NCBI RefSeq assembly: GCF_000473245.1
Contig: NC_022524.1
Span: forward strand, 2,938,501-3,002,500
DNA length: 64,000 bases
DNA from: Bacillus infantis NRRL B-14911
Lineage (GTDB): Bacteria > Bacillota > Bacilli > Bacillales > Cytobacillaceae
Direction of reading: 5' to 3'
The notes under the pieces are model-generated. The model had not been told where the DNA came from. It made no database searches and saw only the letters and a list, made by a program, of their open reading frames with translations. The translations under genes and the position numbers were made by a program. Below are positions 53,077 through 61,874 of the stretch, one piece after another (the stretch's first letter is position 1; the number at the start of each line of letters is the position of its first letter).

Positions 53077-53302
53077 GCTATCACCTTCTGTCCATTCTCA
53101 GACGCTTCCAGCCCCGTTTGCTGCCTGCTATCTATGTATATATGAAAATATTATAGCATATCATATCGGGTAAAAAGGCCGCGATTCATGGGCAATTTCA
53201 GGAAGTTTTAAAGTTGTGCGGCAGGAAGGGTATTTTCAGGGCTTTCAGCTTAGCTGAATGAATGCGCCATTAATTTTTTCTCAATGTCATCTAAGACTTT
53301 TT

Positions 53303-53325
53303 AAAAAAGGGGCCTGGAAGACCCC
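53303..53325 (-). terminator. Terminator of the ThrRS-like gene
   Basis: GGGGTC-ttcca-GGCCCC stem with TTTTTT on the minus strand. Confidence 0.75.
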
Positions 53326-53335
53326 GTCTTACCTC

Positions 53336-54550
53336 TTACTTACCTCCTGGTCTGTCTTCATCCCTAAACCTGTCGAGCAGTTCCTGCAGGTGTAATACTC
53401 CCAGGTTTCCTGCCCCTTTTTTCCTCAAGGCAGCTCCTCCCTGCTCTATTTCCTTCTCACCGATGATGATCATATAAGGAACCTTCTGTAGCTCGGCTTC
53501 CCTGATTTTGAGGCCGAGCTTCTCTGCCCTGCTGTCAATGTCAATCCGGCAGCCAGCCTCCTCAAGTCGGGCTTTGACTTCCAGTGCATAGCCGATATGT
53601 GCTTCAGAAACCGGAAGCACCATGGCCTGGACCGGTGAAAGCCAGAAAGGAAAATCCCCTGCATAATGCTCGATTAAAATGGCCAGGAACCTTTCAATCG
53701 AACCGTAGATGGCACGGTGGATCATGATTGGCCTGTGAGCCAGATTGTCTTCGCCGATATACTGGCAGCCGAATTGCTCCGGCATTTGAAAATCAAGCTG
53801 GACAGTGCCGCATTGCCAGCTTCTTCCCAGTGAATCAGTAATATGGAAGTCAATTTTCGGCCCATAAAATGCTCCGTCCCCGGAATTGATTTCAAAAGGA
53901 ATGCCCCTTTCCTGCAGGACCGATTCCAAAGAGGCTTCTGCCAGGTTCCAAGTTTCTTCCGAACCCATGAATTCTTCCGGCCTAGTAGACAGCTCGACCT
54001 TATATTCAAAGCCGAACAGCGAATAAAATTCGTGTACCAGCTCCAGCACCTTTGCGGCTTCTTCTTTTATTTGATCTTCCCTTACAAACAGGTGTGCATC
54101 ATCCTGTGTAAAGGAACGCACCCGCAAAAGCCCGTTTAAGGATCCCGAGAGCTCATGGCGGTGAACAAGACCAAGTTCTGCATAGCGGAGCGGCAGTTCA
54201 CGGTAGCTCCTTCTCTTGCTGCTGTAAATCAATACAGCACCTGGACAGCTCATTGGCTTAATCGCATAATCATGTTCATCAACTTTTGAAAAATACATAT
54301 TCTCATGATAGTGGTCCCAGTGCCCTGACTGCTCCCATAATGCCTGCTTCATCATGATTGGTGTCTTGACCTCATGATAGCCAGCTTTATGGTGCTTTTG
54401 TTTCCAAAGGTTTTCCAGTATATTTCTTACCTGCATTCCCTTTGGAAGATAAAACGGCATCCCTGGTGCTTCTTCCCTAAACATGAATAATTCTAGCTCA
54501 GCCCCCAGCTTTCTGTGATTTCTCTTTTCTGCTTCTGCTTTAATTGACAT
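53336..54550 (-). CDS. Threonyl-tRNA synthetase lacking TGS and editing domains
   Basis: 404 residues against about 640 for bacterial ThrRS. It begins at the catalytic core (MSIKAEAEKRNHRKLGAELE) and retains motif 2 (RHELSGSLNGLLRVRSF), motif 3 (HRAIYGSIERF), all three zinc ligands (Cys102, His153 and the motif 3 His) and the anticodon-binding domain (PVQAMVLPVSEAHIGYALEV). The N1 TGS and N2 editing domains are absent with no trace upstream, where T-boxes start at once. ATG at 54550 follows GGGAGG. Probably an inducible second ThrRS. Confidence 0.9.
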   Translation of the reverse strand: MSIKAEAEKRNHRKLGAELELFMFREEAPGMPFYLPKGMQVRNILENLWKQKHHKAGYHEVKTPIMMKQALWEQSGHWDHYHENMYFSKVDEHDYAIKPMSCPGAVLIYSSKRRSYRELPLRYAELGLVHRHELSGSLNGLLRVRSFTQDDAHLFVREDQIKEEAAKVLELVHEFYSLFGFEYKVELSTRPEEFMGSEETWNLAEASLESVLQERGIPFEINSGDGAFYGPKIDFHITDSLGRSWQCGTVQLDFQMPEQFGCQYIGEDNLAHRPIMIHRAIYGSIERFLAILIEHYAGDFPFWLSPVQAMVLPVSEAHIGYALEVKARLEEAGCRIDIDSRAEKLGLKIREAELQKVPYMIIIGEKEIEQGGAALRKKGAGNLGVLHLQELLDRFRDEDRPGGK

Positions 54551-54580
54551 TTTAATTCCTCCCAAAAATTTTTTGAATAA

Positions 54581-54816
54581 AAAAAGCCGCAATTCTCCCT
54601 GCACCAAGGGACAATTGCGGCTGTGGTTCCACCCTAATTCCGCCTCCTGCATAACATTCGGCGCTCAAACAAGATAACGGTTTCCCGATCATGGTTAGCT
54701 GACACCCAGCTTTTCCCCATGATTGCTCCAAGGCGGTAAATTCATCTCTTTCTCCTAAGGGCTTTCAGCCGGCGGCCCTTTTCTCTGTCAGAAGCAGCGG
54801 AAATGATTCATGTCCT
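54581..54816 (-). promoter_or_regulatory. T-box riboswitch, gene-proximal copy
   Basis: Contains the T-box AGGGTGGAACCAC (54623-54635, minus), an intrinsic terminator GCCGCAATTG/GAATTGCGGC + T7 (54585-54621), a stem I with AGGAGAAAGA, and a Thr specifier ACC (54735-54737) in GAATTTACCGCC. Uncharged tRNA-Thr should favour antitermination. Confidence 0.9.
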
Positions 54817-54848
54817 TTTCTTCGCAATATTATATTTGTTTATAACAC

Positions 54849-55083
54849 AAAAAGCCGCAATCCTCCCTGTACAAGGGACAATTGCGGCTGTGGTTCCACC
54901 CTAATTCCGCCTCATGCATCGCATGCGGCGCTCAAAAAGATAACGGTCTCCCGACCATGGTTAGCTGACATCCAGCCTTTCCCCATGATAGCTCCGAGGC
55001 GGTAAATTCATTTCTTTCTCCTAAGGGCTTTCAGCCGGCGGCCCTTTTCTCTGTCAGAAGCAGCGGAAATGATTCATGTCCTT
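54849..55083 (-). promoter_or_regulatory. T-box riboswitch, promoter-proximal copy
   Basis: Nearly identical to the other copy, with T-box, terminator and ACC specifier (55001-55003). Two in series should give a steeper, tighter response than one. The copies are clearly a recent tandem duplication. Confidence 0.9.
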
Positions 55084-55120
55084 TTCCCAGCTTAATGGAT
55101 TCATAAAAATGATTAAATGA

Positions 55121-55150
55121 ATTATATTCCAGTACCTTTTATATTGTCAA
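55121..55150 (-). promoter_or_regulatory. SigA promoter of the T-box leader
   Basis: TTGACA (55145-55150), 18 bases, TATAAT (55121-55126) on the minus strand, upstream of the distal T-box. Confidence 0.85.
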
Positions 55151-55315
55151 TGCAATTCTTTCATTTCTAGAGAAAAGAGCTTTCTGCTCACTAATGCCGT
55201 TACGCCGCCTAAAGCGTCACGCCGGCTGATGATAAGCAGCGCCCTTTTCTTCATAAGAAAATCATAAAGCATGAAACCAGTTTCATAACAAGCGTTATTT
55301 CTCAATTTTTCCAAA
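55151..55315. other. Intergenic spacer
   Basis: No gene or clear signal seen between the T-box promoter and the TerD terminator; the minus-strand open frame here is a shadow of the TerD gene. Confidence 0.5.
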
Positions 55316-55344
55316 AGTAAAAGCCCGGCAGTATGCCGGGCTTT
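55316..55344 (-). terminator. Terminator of the ter operon
   Basis: AAAGCCCGGC/GCCGGGCTTT stem then TTACTTTT on the minus strand. Confidence 0.85.
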
Positions 55345-55357
55345 CGGGTATATAGAA

Positions 55358-55936
55358 TTAAACGGCAAGGCCGAAATTTTTGCACAGTGCAGCCAGCCCG
55401 CCCGAAAATCCGCTTCCGACAGCATTGAATTTCCATTCGCCTCCATGCCTGTACAGCTCACAGATGACAACGGCCGTTTCAACGGAGAAATCCTCTCCCA
55501 GATCAAAACGGAGCACTTCCTGGTTTGTGTCTTCATTCACTACACGGGCAAAAGAATTGGATACCTGGCCAAAATTCTGGCTGCGGCTCTCCGCATCATG
55601 GATTGTGACAGTGATGGCAATGCGGTGGACATGGGCCGGGACCTTGCTGAAGTCGATTTTGATCTGCTCATCATCGCCCTCGCCTTCCCCTGTCCGGTTG
55701 TCCCCTGTATGCTCCACAGAGCCGCTTGGATGGACAAGATTGTTATAAAAAATAAAATCATGGTCCTGGACGACTTTCCCATTTTCATCTGCCAGGAATG
55801 CAGACGCATCAAGGTCAAAGTCGCCGCCCCCGGAATAGCGGTTTGTGTCCCAGCCAAGCCCGATGATTACTTTTGTCAAACCCGGATTGCTTTTAGTCAA
55901 ATCAATGCGCTGTCCCTTAGAAAGGTTGATGCTCAT
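55358..55936 (-). CDS. TerD family protein (YceD/YceE-like)
   Basis: 192 residues: [18 protein letters not shown], calcium-binding [13 protein letters not shown] and [34 protein letters not shown]. TerD proteins bind Ca2+ and belong to stress responses to tellurite, oxidants and envelope damage. AGAGGTGAAG precedes the ATG. Last gene of the YceG-TelA-TerD-TerD unit. Confidence 0.93.
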   Translation of the reverse strand: MSINLSKGQRIDLTKSNPGLTKVIIGLGWDTNRYSGGGDFDLDASAFLADENGKVVQDHDFIFYNNLVHPSGSVEHTGDNRTGEGEGDDEQIKIDFSKVPAHVHRIAITVTIHDAESRSQNFGQVSNSFARVVNEDTNQEVLRFDLGEDFSVETAVVICELYRHGGEWKFNAVGSGFSGGLAALCKNFGLAV

Positions 55937-55988
55937 ATTTTCTTCACCTCTGTTAAAAGTTTTCTATTATAACAAACCATCCAGCTTA

Positions 55989-56600
55989 TTAAGTATAAGA
56001 ACGAACCACATCAGACAGCCCTGGTGCATTGGTGCCTGTTCCGACTGCGGCAAATTTCCAATCAGTTCCATGCCTGTATAATTCTCCGACTACCAGGCTT
56101 GTCTTGCCGCTGTAATCGTCAGTAAGGTTATAATGGATGAGCTCTTCCCTGCCCATTGGATTCACAATGCGGATATACGCATTGCGGATCATGCCGAAAT
56201 GCTGCTTGCGTTTAACCGCATCATAGATATTCACTACAAAAACAAGCTTCTGCACGTGGGAAGGGACACGGCTAAGATCCACATTGATCTGCTCATCATC
56301 TCCATCTCCTTCTCCAGTCAGATTATCGCCGGTATGCTGTACGCTGCCATCTGAACTCTTCAGGTTACCGAAATAGATGACATCGCTGTTATTCCTTAAT
56401 TTATCATTCTCCCCAAGCATGATGACTGAAGCATCACAGTCGACATTGGCGCCTCCGCCGCCGCCGAAAAGAGAGCCGAGAAGTCCGCCTCCCCCTTTGC
56501 TTTCAACAGGATCCCACCCGAGGCCGACCATAATTTTCGATAATCCCGGATTTCCTTTTGTCAGATCTACTCTTTGTCCTTTTTGCAAATTAATCGCCAT
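55989..56600 (-). CDS. TerD family protein with Gly-rich insert (YceC-like)
   Basis: 203 residues, TerD fold with LTKGNPGLSKIMVGLGWDPV, a Gly-rich loop (GGGGLLGSLFGGGGG), NVDCDASVIML and GDDEQINVDLSRVP. The acidic site reads DCDAS rather than DLDAS, so calcium binding may differ from its neighbour. Precedes the other TerD gene by 52 bases. Confidence 0.92.
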   Translation of the reverse strand: MAINLQKGQRVDLTKGNPGLSKIMVGLGWDPVESKGGGGLLGSLFGGGGGANVDCDASVIMLGENDKLRNNSDVIYFGNLKSSDGSVQHTGDNLTGEGDGDDEQINVDLSRVPSHVQKLVFVVNIYDAVKRKQHFGMIRNAYIRIVNPMGREELIHYNLTDDYSGKTSLVVGELYRHGTDWKFAAVGTGTNAPGLSDVVRSYT

Positions 56601-56675
56601 TCATTTCACCTCATAAATTTACTTTTCTGTATTATTTATATTTAACAGCCCTGTGTCAGGCTGAAAAAAGCGCCA

Positions 56676-57782
56676 TCAGCCTTGATTTTTCATATTTTTG
56701 AAGTTTTCCTGGAGCTGTTCGAGCCTCTTGGTCCCTTCTTCCCTCAGTCGCCTGTTTTCATCTTCAATCGATTTCGTTTCCTGCATCCCCTTCATGATGA
56801 TGTTCCACGATTCTTCAATCGTTTCAATCTTGATGCTCGGACCTCCGGCAAGCCTGGCTATTTCTGCACTTTGATTTGAAATATTCTGGGCATTGCGGAC
56901 GAGCATCTCATTGGTTCTGCGGTCAAGTTCGCTCATGGAATCGGCAACCAGCTTCTGGCGCTTTGCCGCAACCGCCTGGATCAGACCATTTTTAAATATC
57001 GGTATGGTTGTAACGAACGCTGAATTGATTTTCCCGATCAGCTTGGTGTTCCCTCTTTGGAGAAGGCGGATCTGGGGAGCTGTCTGCAGGGCCACCATCT
57101 TTGCCATTTCCAGGTCATAGACACGCTGCTCTAGCAGATCGATGCTATTGCGGAGCGTATCTGCCTGCATGGAGGCAATCTGGTCCCCGGATGCTGCTTT
57201 TGACTCCAGCTGCGGAAGCTGTGTGCTTTTAAGCTCCTCTGCCTTCATCTCGCCTGCAACTGCATATTTTTCAAGTGTGAGATAGTATTGATAGTTTTGA
57301 TCATACATCTGCTCAAGCATATTGGTGGAGTCCACCATTTCACTCTGATACTTGGAGATCTCGACATACACCTTGTCAATCTCTTTGCCCATTGTCTGAT
57401 ATTTCCCAAAGAGCTTTTCAATCATTTTTTCCCCGCGCTTGAACAGCTTTCCGAACAATCCGCCTGAAGTCTGTTCAAAATCCTTCTTGTCGAACCTGTC
57501 CATTATCTTCCCCAGCTGCTTCAGGAGGACACCGGAGTCTTCCACCTTGGTAGCCCTCATATTGCCGAGAATCTGGTCAGAGAAACGGGAGATCTGCTGC
57601 GCTGGTTCTTTCCCGAATTCCAGTATTTGAATCTGATCGCGTTCATCGATCGATCTGGCGAGGTTCTGCACTTCCGCTTCCTGCCTCAGCGCCAGTTTTA
57701 TTTCCGGCACCTTCGTTTCTGTAAGCATATCAGCGGGATCCTGGGTAACCAGTCCTGCACTAGCTTGTTGCGGATCATTCAT
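56676..57782 (-). CDS. TelA/YceH family toxic-anion resistance protein
   Basis: 368 residues, almost wholly helical and coiled-coil (QMVDSTNMLEQMYDQNYQYY, AKMVALQTAPQIRLLQRGN, AVAAKRQKLVADSMSELDRRTNEML). TelA proteins travel with TerD and are linked to tellurite and envelope-stress resistance. GAAAGGAGA precedes the ATG; starts 3 bases after the YceG stop, so is co-translated. Confidence 0.92.
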   Translation of the reverse strand: MNDPQQASAGLVTQDPADMLTETKVPEIKLALRQEAEVQNLARSIDERDQIQILEFGKEPAQQISRFSDQILGNMRATKVEDSGVLLKQLGKIMDRFDKKDFEQTSGGLFGKLFKRGEKMIEKLFGKYQTMGKEIDKVYVEISKYQSEMVDSTNMLEQMYDQNYQYYLTLEKYAVAGEMKAEELKSTQLPQLESKAASGDQIASMQADTLRNSIDLLEQRVYDLEMAKMVALQTAPQIRLLQRGNTKLIGKINSAFVTTIPIFKNGLIQAVAAKRQKLVADSMSELDRRTNEMLVRNAQNISNQSAEIARLAGGPSIKIETIEESWNIIMKGMQETKSIEDENRRLREEGTKRLEQLQENFKNMKNQG

Positions 57783-57785
57783 GGT

Positions 57786-59429
57786 TCAGTCTCCTTTCAA
57801 ATTTTTCAGCAGCCCTTGCAGAAACACTTTCTTGATCAGTGAAGGCTCTTTATAGTCCTGGTCAAAGACCACTTCTTCCAGCCAGTGCGAATCAAAGACA
57901 TCTTCATTGACATAGTTTTCAAGGTCATTGTGTCCCGGAGGATTATACACGATGATATCAACTCCAAATTGGTTCAGGAGGAGCAGGAGGGCTGCATCGC
58001 TCCTTGTCATCGTACCATTCATTTCATTGTTATAGAGGATCAGCTTGGGCACATCCTGAGAGTAGTCAAACTTCTGCAGAAGCTTCAGGATGCTGGCCGG
58101 CATCTGCATTGCCTGTGTAAATAAATAGATGCTGATTTCTTCCTGACTCTCATTATGGCTCGGCTTTAACTCCGGCTTTGCGCAAAGATTTCTGATTGCA
58201 TGGGAAATCCCTTTCTGGAGGCCCCCAGGAAGATGGCCGTATTTCCAGTAGTGCGAGCCCATGACAATGTCAGGATCCAGCTTCCCGTCTTTTCCAAGCG
58301 CATTTCTGTAATGAAAGCGGAAGTCGCTTGTCAGGGGGTTTGAAAAAGGGAACTGCCTGATCAGAAAGCTGCAGTCATTCTCGGCAAGAGCATGCAAGCG
58401 GTCCCAATATTCCTTCCGGCTTTTGCTCACTCCGTTGATTTTCGAAAAGATGGAAGGGATCTTCACTTCTCCGCCGCTGACTTCAAAATTCGGCCTGATC
58501 ATCGCCTTTTCTTTGGCAAGGATGAACAGTTCATCATAAGTTGTTTTGAGCGTTACAGCAGAAGGTTTGTAATCCCTCAGCTGCCATGGCTTATAAAGGC
58601 CAGAGCCTTCGTGGTTAAGAATGGTTTCGATTTCTCTTGAGGCTTTATAAGCCACCGTTGACTTCCTTCTCCTTTTCTCCACGGGAAAAGGTTCAGCTGC
58701 CTTCTGTTCAGGATACTGCTGAACAAATGTTTCTTCTTTCCCCGGATCTGCGAGCGCAAGGACATCCTGGCCGTCCGGGCTGAAAGCCGCGAGATCGCAG
58801 CCGAGAAAAAAGATGAATGACAGGAAATATTGCTGGCTCTTACTTGCTTCTCCATACCAAAGAAATTTCGGCATGCTTTCTTCCGGATTGCTGCTGCTTA
58901 GAGGCTGGGAGAGATGGTTAAAAGACCATTTCACAATATCTACAAGCACCCTTCGGAAATCAGGGCTTTCAAGGCCTTCTTTTTCCCCCCCGGCAAACGT
59001 CTCAATGACTTTAGTGAATGCCTCCCTTACCTTTCTGTGGACAAGGGGATTATCAGGCTTCAGGAGCAGCTGCTCACCATCAAGGAAGGCGATGAAGCGG
59101 TTGATTGAAAGCTTCTGCTCCCTGTTGATGTTCAATACCTTTTGAATGGCCTGAAAATGCTGGTTGTCGATCGTTTTATCAAGAGTATCGCTGCTTAAAA
59201 GGATAAGTCCATTATCTGGTGAGTGTATATAATCATAAAGCTGATTATAGTATTCATCTTCATCCGCAGGAATGCCCAGAAACCTTGCAGCAACCTGGCT
59301 GATCTGGATAATGCCGTCGCCTGCCTGGTACTGCGGGCGGTCTGAGCTGCGCTTTTTAATGGCAGACAGCCAATTGTCCGCAGACACAGGCAGCAGATTG
59401 ACCTTTAATCTATTATAAGTTGGATACAT
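57786..59429 (-). CDS. yceG: YceG-like component of the toxic-anion/Ter operon
   Basis: 547 residues, soluble, ending in LLKNLKGD, with recognisable YceG segments (FLWYGEASKSQQYFLSFIFFLGCDLAAFS, ILYNNEMNGTMTRSDAALLLLLNQFGVDIIVYNPPGHND). Function unknown; always next to TelA in bacilli. First gene of the operon, with a SigW-type promoter upstream. AGAGGGAAGGGA precedes the ATG. Confidence 0.88.
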   Translation of the reverse strand: MYPTYNRLKVNLLPVSADNWLSAIKKRSSDRPQYQAGDGIIQISQVAARFLGIPADEDEYYNQLYDYIHSPDNGLILLSSDTLDKTIDNQHFQAIQKVLNINREQKLSINRFIAFLDGEQLLLKPDNPLVHRKVREAFTKVIETFAGGEKEGLESPDFRRVLVDIVKWSFNHLSQPLSSSNPEESMPKFLWYGEASKSQQYFLSFIFFLGCDLAAFSPDGQDVLALADPGKEETFVQQYPEQKAAEPFPVEKRRRKSTVAYKASREIETILNHEGSGLYKPWQLRDYKPSAVTLKTTYDELFILAKEKAMIRPNFEVSGGEVKIPSIFSKINGVSKSRKEYWDRLHALAENDCSFLIRQFPFSNPLTSDFRFHYRNALGKDGKLDPDIVMGSHYWKYGHLPGGLQKGISHAIRNLCAKPELKPSHNESQEEISIYLFTQAMQMPASILKLLQKFDYSQDVPKLILYNNEMNGTMTRSDAALLLLLNQFGVDIIVYNPPGHNDLENYVNEDVFDSHWLEEVVFDQDYKEPSLIKKVFLQGLLKNLKGD

Positions 59430-59560
59430 GATTATCCCTTCCCTCTAGGAGCGAAAGATTTAGCCCTAATGGCTTATGTAAATTTCTTTCATCATATCAT
59501 ATCAGGTGCATGTTTTAACAACGATAGCCTTCAGCACTGGCTTTTAGCTCTATTAGAATA

Positions 59561-59586
59561 TACGGATCAGGCTGAAAAAAGTTTCA
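59561..59586 (-). promoter_or_regulatory. SigW-type ECF promoter of the ter operon
   Basis: TGAAAC (59581-59586), exactly 16 bases, CGTA (59561-59564) on the minus strand, about 130 bases before yceG. The B. subtilis yce operon is under SigW and related ECF factors, so envelope-stress induction is likely. Confidence 0.82.
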
Positions 59587-59692
59587 ATATTAATATGATT
59601 AAAACAAGTTATATTCACTCTTCCCCTGCATAATCACCAACGGGCTTATCCCTGCATATAGTTGAGTACAAATAATTAAAGAAGGTGATCCC

Positions 59693-59959
59693 TTGCGCTT
59701 CCTGATTAAAAGGCCCTCCTATGAAAGCTGCAGGAATGAACTGGAAGCTGTCCGCCAGATCATGACTTCCGGCGCTTACCAATTCATTGACCTCCTGCTC
59801 TGGTCAGCCGTGCTCGCCATCATGACATACCCGCTTCATCACTCACCGTCTTATGCGCTTGCGGTTTTTCTTGCTTTTTATGCATTTGGGAGCCTGCTCC
59901 TGTTATTGCTTCATTTCTTTATAAAAGGGCAGTCCGGCCGGGGGCAGGATTACCGCTGA
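59693..59959 (+). CDS. Small membrane protein with two helices
   Basis: 88 residues: a polar N-terminus (FLIKRPSYESCRNELEAV), then two hydrophobic segments (about 34-50 and 56-76). TTG start at 59693 with GAAGGTGATCCC upstream. It is convergent with the HAD gene, overlapping it by 10 bases. Not recognised. Confidence 0.65.
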   Translation: MRFLIKRPSYESCRNELEAVRQIMTSGAYQFIDLLLWSAVLAIMTYPLHHSPSYALAVFLAFYAFGSLLLLLLHFFIKGQSGRGQDYR

Positions 59960-60765
59960 AGGGCAGCTTCCCGGCCAAGAAGCAGCCTGAATGCCTTCAG
60001 GAGGATTTCTTCTCCGGCAAGTATTCCCCTGTTCTCCGAAAAATTGCAGCTGAATCCATGAGGCATCTCCATAGAAAGCTCTCCATGATCCGGGACAAAA
60101 GCATGATGGCATACCTTCAGGAAATCATAATCGAGAAGGGAATCTCCCGCACCGGCAAGAATATCTGCTCCCTCTCTTTTGCTGATGAATTTAACCGCCT
60201 CTCCCTTGCAGACAGGAATAGGAATAAAGTAAAGCTTCCTGCCTTGCAGGGATATACGCCACCCGAGCCGGCGGACATCCTCTTCCAGTTTTTTCTTTTC
60301 CTGAAGGCTGATGCGCTCCTGGAGGATATAGTAAAAGAAAGAATCCCCTGCTTTTTTCAAAGTTCCGGGAAATCTGCATCCTTCAGCAAACTCAGCCATT
60401 TCCTCCTGAAGCGCGCACTCTTCCTTAAGGCGCTTATATACCAGCTCAGTCCACTCAGCCAGAAGTTTCCCCTTATAATGGATTTGGGCTCCATTTGAAG
60501 TGACCTCATAAGAGACAGGGATATCTTTTCCAAATATCCCTACTCTTTTATACTGTTCATATGTCCTGGTTGTAACAGGCACAACAAGGGCTTCTTCTGC
60601 AAGTTCCCTTAACAGGTTAAGCGACCTTGAAGTCATGAATGCAGCAGGCTGCCCTTCCTTCATCTCGGCAGCTGACAGTTGGAGATCCTCCTCTAAGCCA
60701 AGCTCTTCAAGCGCTCTGTTTGAATAAATCATTGTTCTGTCAAGATCTGTTGCAAACATATTCAT
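59950..60765 (-). CDS. HAD-family phosphatase of the Ter biosynthetic module
   Basis: 271 residues: catalytic FATDLDRTMIY (DxD), VPVTTRTYEQYKR motif II, a C2-type cap, and GDSLLDYDFLKVCHHAFVP motif IV. Predicted to dephosphorylate a sugar or nucleotide-like product of the neighbouring enzymes. The start ATG overlaps the stop of the upstream gene as ATGA. Confidence 0.88.
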   Translation of the reverse strand: MNMFATDLDRTMIYSNRALEELGLEEDLQLSAAEMKEGQPAAFMTSRSLNLLRELAEEALVVPVTTRTYEQYKRVGIFGKDIPVSYEVTSNGAQIHYKGKLLAEWTELVYKRLKEECALQEEMAEFAEGCRFPGTLKKAGDSFFYYILQERISLQEKKKLEEDVRRLGWRISLQGRKLYFIPIPVCKGEAVKFISKREGADILAGAGDSLLDYDFLKVCHHAFVPDHGELSMEMPHGFSCNFSENRGILAGEEILLKAFRLLLGREAALQR

Positions 60766-61874
60766 GACTGGCCGCCAACCTTTTTGATCAGTCCGCAGCA
60801 TGTATAGCTCATGTCAGGGTACCGGACGATCTCCACACCGCGTTCTTCAGCCAAGAGTTTAATATGCCTGACATAAGGGCTTTCCGGGTCCCTCATCAGA
60901 ATTTTCCAGGGGACTCTCCTTAACAGTACACGTGTTGTTTCACCAACGCCGGGCTTAACATAATTCGTGCTTTCAATAGCATATTCTTCTTTGATTGCCA
61001 TTACTTCCTCCATCCCCCTGAAATCTGGTTCGGATTCAGCTTCAGCAGAATAGCCATCACAGATTTTTTTCGCCTCTTCCATAACGGAATCAAATTGTTC
61101 CTCTATTATGCTGATATATTCATTGGAAACATCCGCCTCTGCAAGGCTGCGGTAATATTTGGCACCGTGGAAATCTTCAGGCCCGATTAAGTCATTGAGC
61201 ACCGTCCTGCTGACAAGTCCGGAAACAGTTGAATTCAGGCAGGCGCTTGGAATCAGGAAGTCCTCCCTTGTCCCATACAGGCTGGTGCAATAGCCTGGAT
61301 CTGCGAGGACGGCAAGGGTGTCATCAAGATTCCAGCCATATTTTTCATTCATGCTGCTGCATGCTTTCGTCAATTCAATTGAGATAGCTCCTTTGCCTGT
61401 CCACCCATCGACAAACTGGATCTTGCAGCCAGGATGCTTTTCTATTATGTATTTCAGGGCATTCTCATCAATGCCCCTGTCACGGACGATGGAAATGCTG
61501 TAATGGGGAAGGGTTGTCCCGTATATCTGCTTTATATACCGCTTCATCAGGATCCCGACCGGGGTGCCGGCCCTTGCAAGTGAAACAAGGACAATCTTGT
61601 CCCCTCTTCTGCTGAGCAGCTTTTCCGATGTCACCGCAGTGCAAAGCGCCACCTTCTCCTTATAGTCTTCAAGTGTATTCCAGAACAGCTCTAAATAGTG
61701 GGCTGGAGGGATGTATTCAATCGGAAGCGTTTCACTGTAATGCTGGCCTGACTGAATCTTTTTTTCCCTGTTTTCAGTTGCCCCTTCCAGTTCATATGCA
61801 CTGAGGTCCTTCAGCAGAAAGATGACATCTTCCGTGCTGTAGGAGCCAAAAGTTTCTGCTGCTGTTTCAGCCAT
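60762..61874 (-). CDS. StiP/PELOTA-type Ter-module protein
   Basis: 370 residues: YSTEDVIFLLKDLSAYELEG, LVSLARAGTPVGILMKRYI (PRTase-like motif), YSISIVRDRGIDENALKYII and an NYVKPGVGETTRVLLRRVPWK C-terminal part, matching what is annotated as StiP/PELOTA-like in ter clusters. Activity is not established. ATG at 61874 follows GGAGGG; overlaps the phosphoribosyltransferase gene by 8 bases. Confidence 0.8.
   Translation of the reverse strand: MAETAAETFGSYSTEDVIFLLKDLSAYELEGATENREKKIQSGQHYSETLPIEYIPPAHYLELFWNTLEDYKEKVALCTAVTSEKLLSRRGDKIVLVSLARAGTPVGILMKRYIKQIYGTTLPHYSISIVRDRGIDENALKYIIEKHPGCKIQFVDGWTGKGAISIELTKACSSMNEKYGWNLDDTLAVLADPGYCTSLYGTREDFLIPSACLNSTVSGLVSRTVLNDLIGPEDFHGAKYYRSLAEADVSNEYISIIEEQFDSVMEEAKKICDGYSAEAESEPDFRGMEEVMAIKEEYAIESTNYVKPGVGETTRVLLRRVPWKILMRDPESPYVRHIKLLAEERGVEIVRYPDMSYTCCGLIKKVGGQS

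Noticed and set aside
55147..55536. 129-codon minus-strand frame
   Set aside because: Out-of-frame shadow of the TerD gene extending past its terminator.
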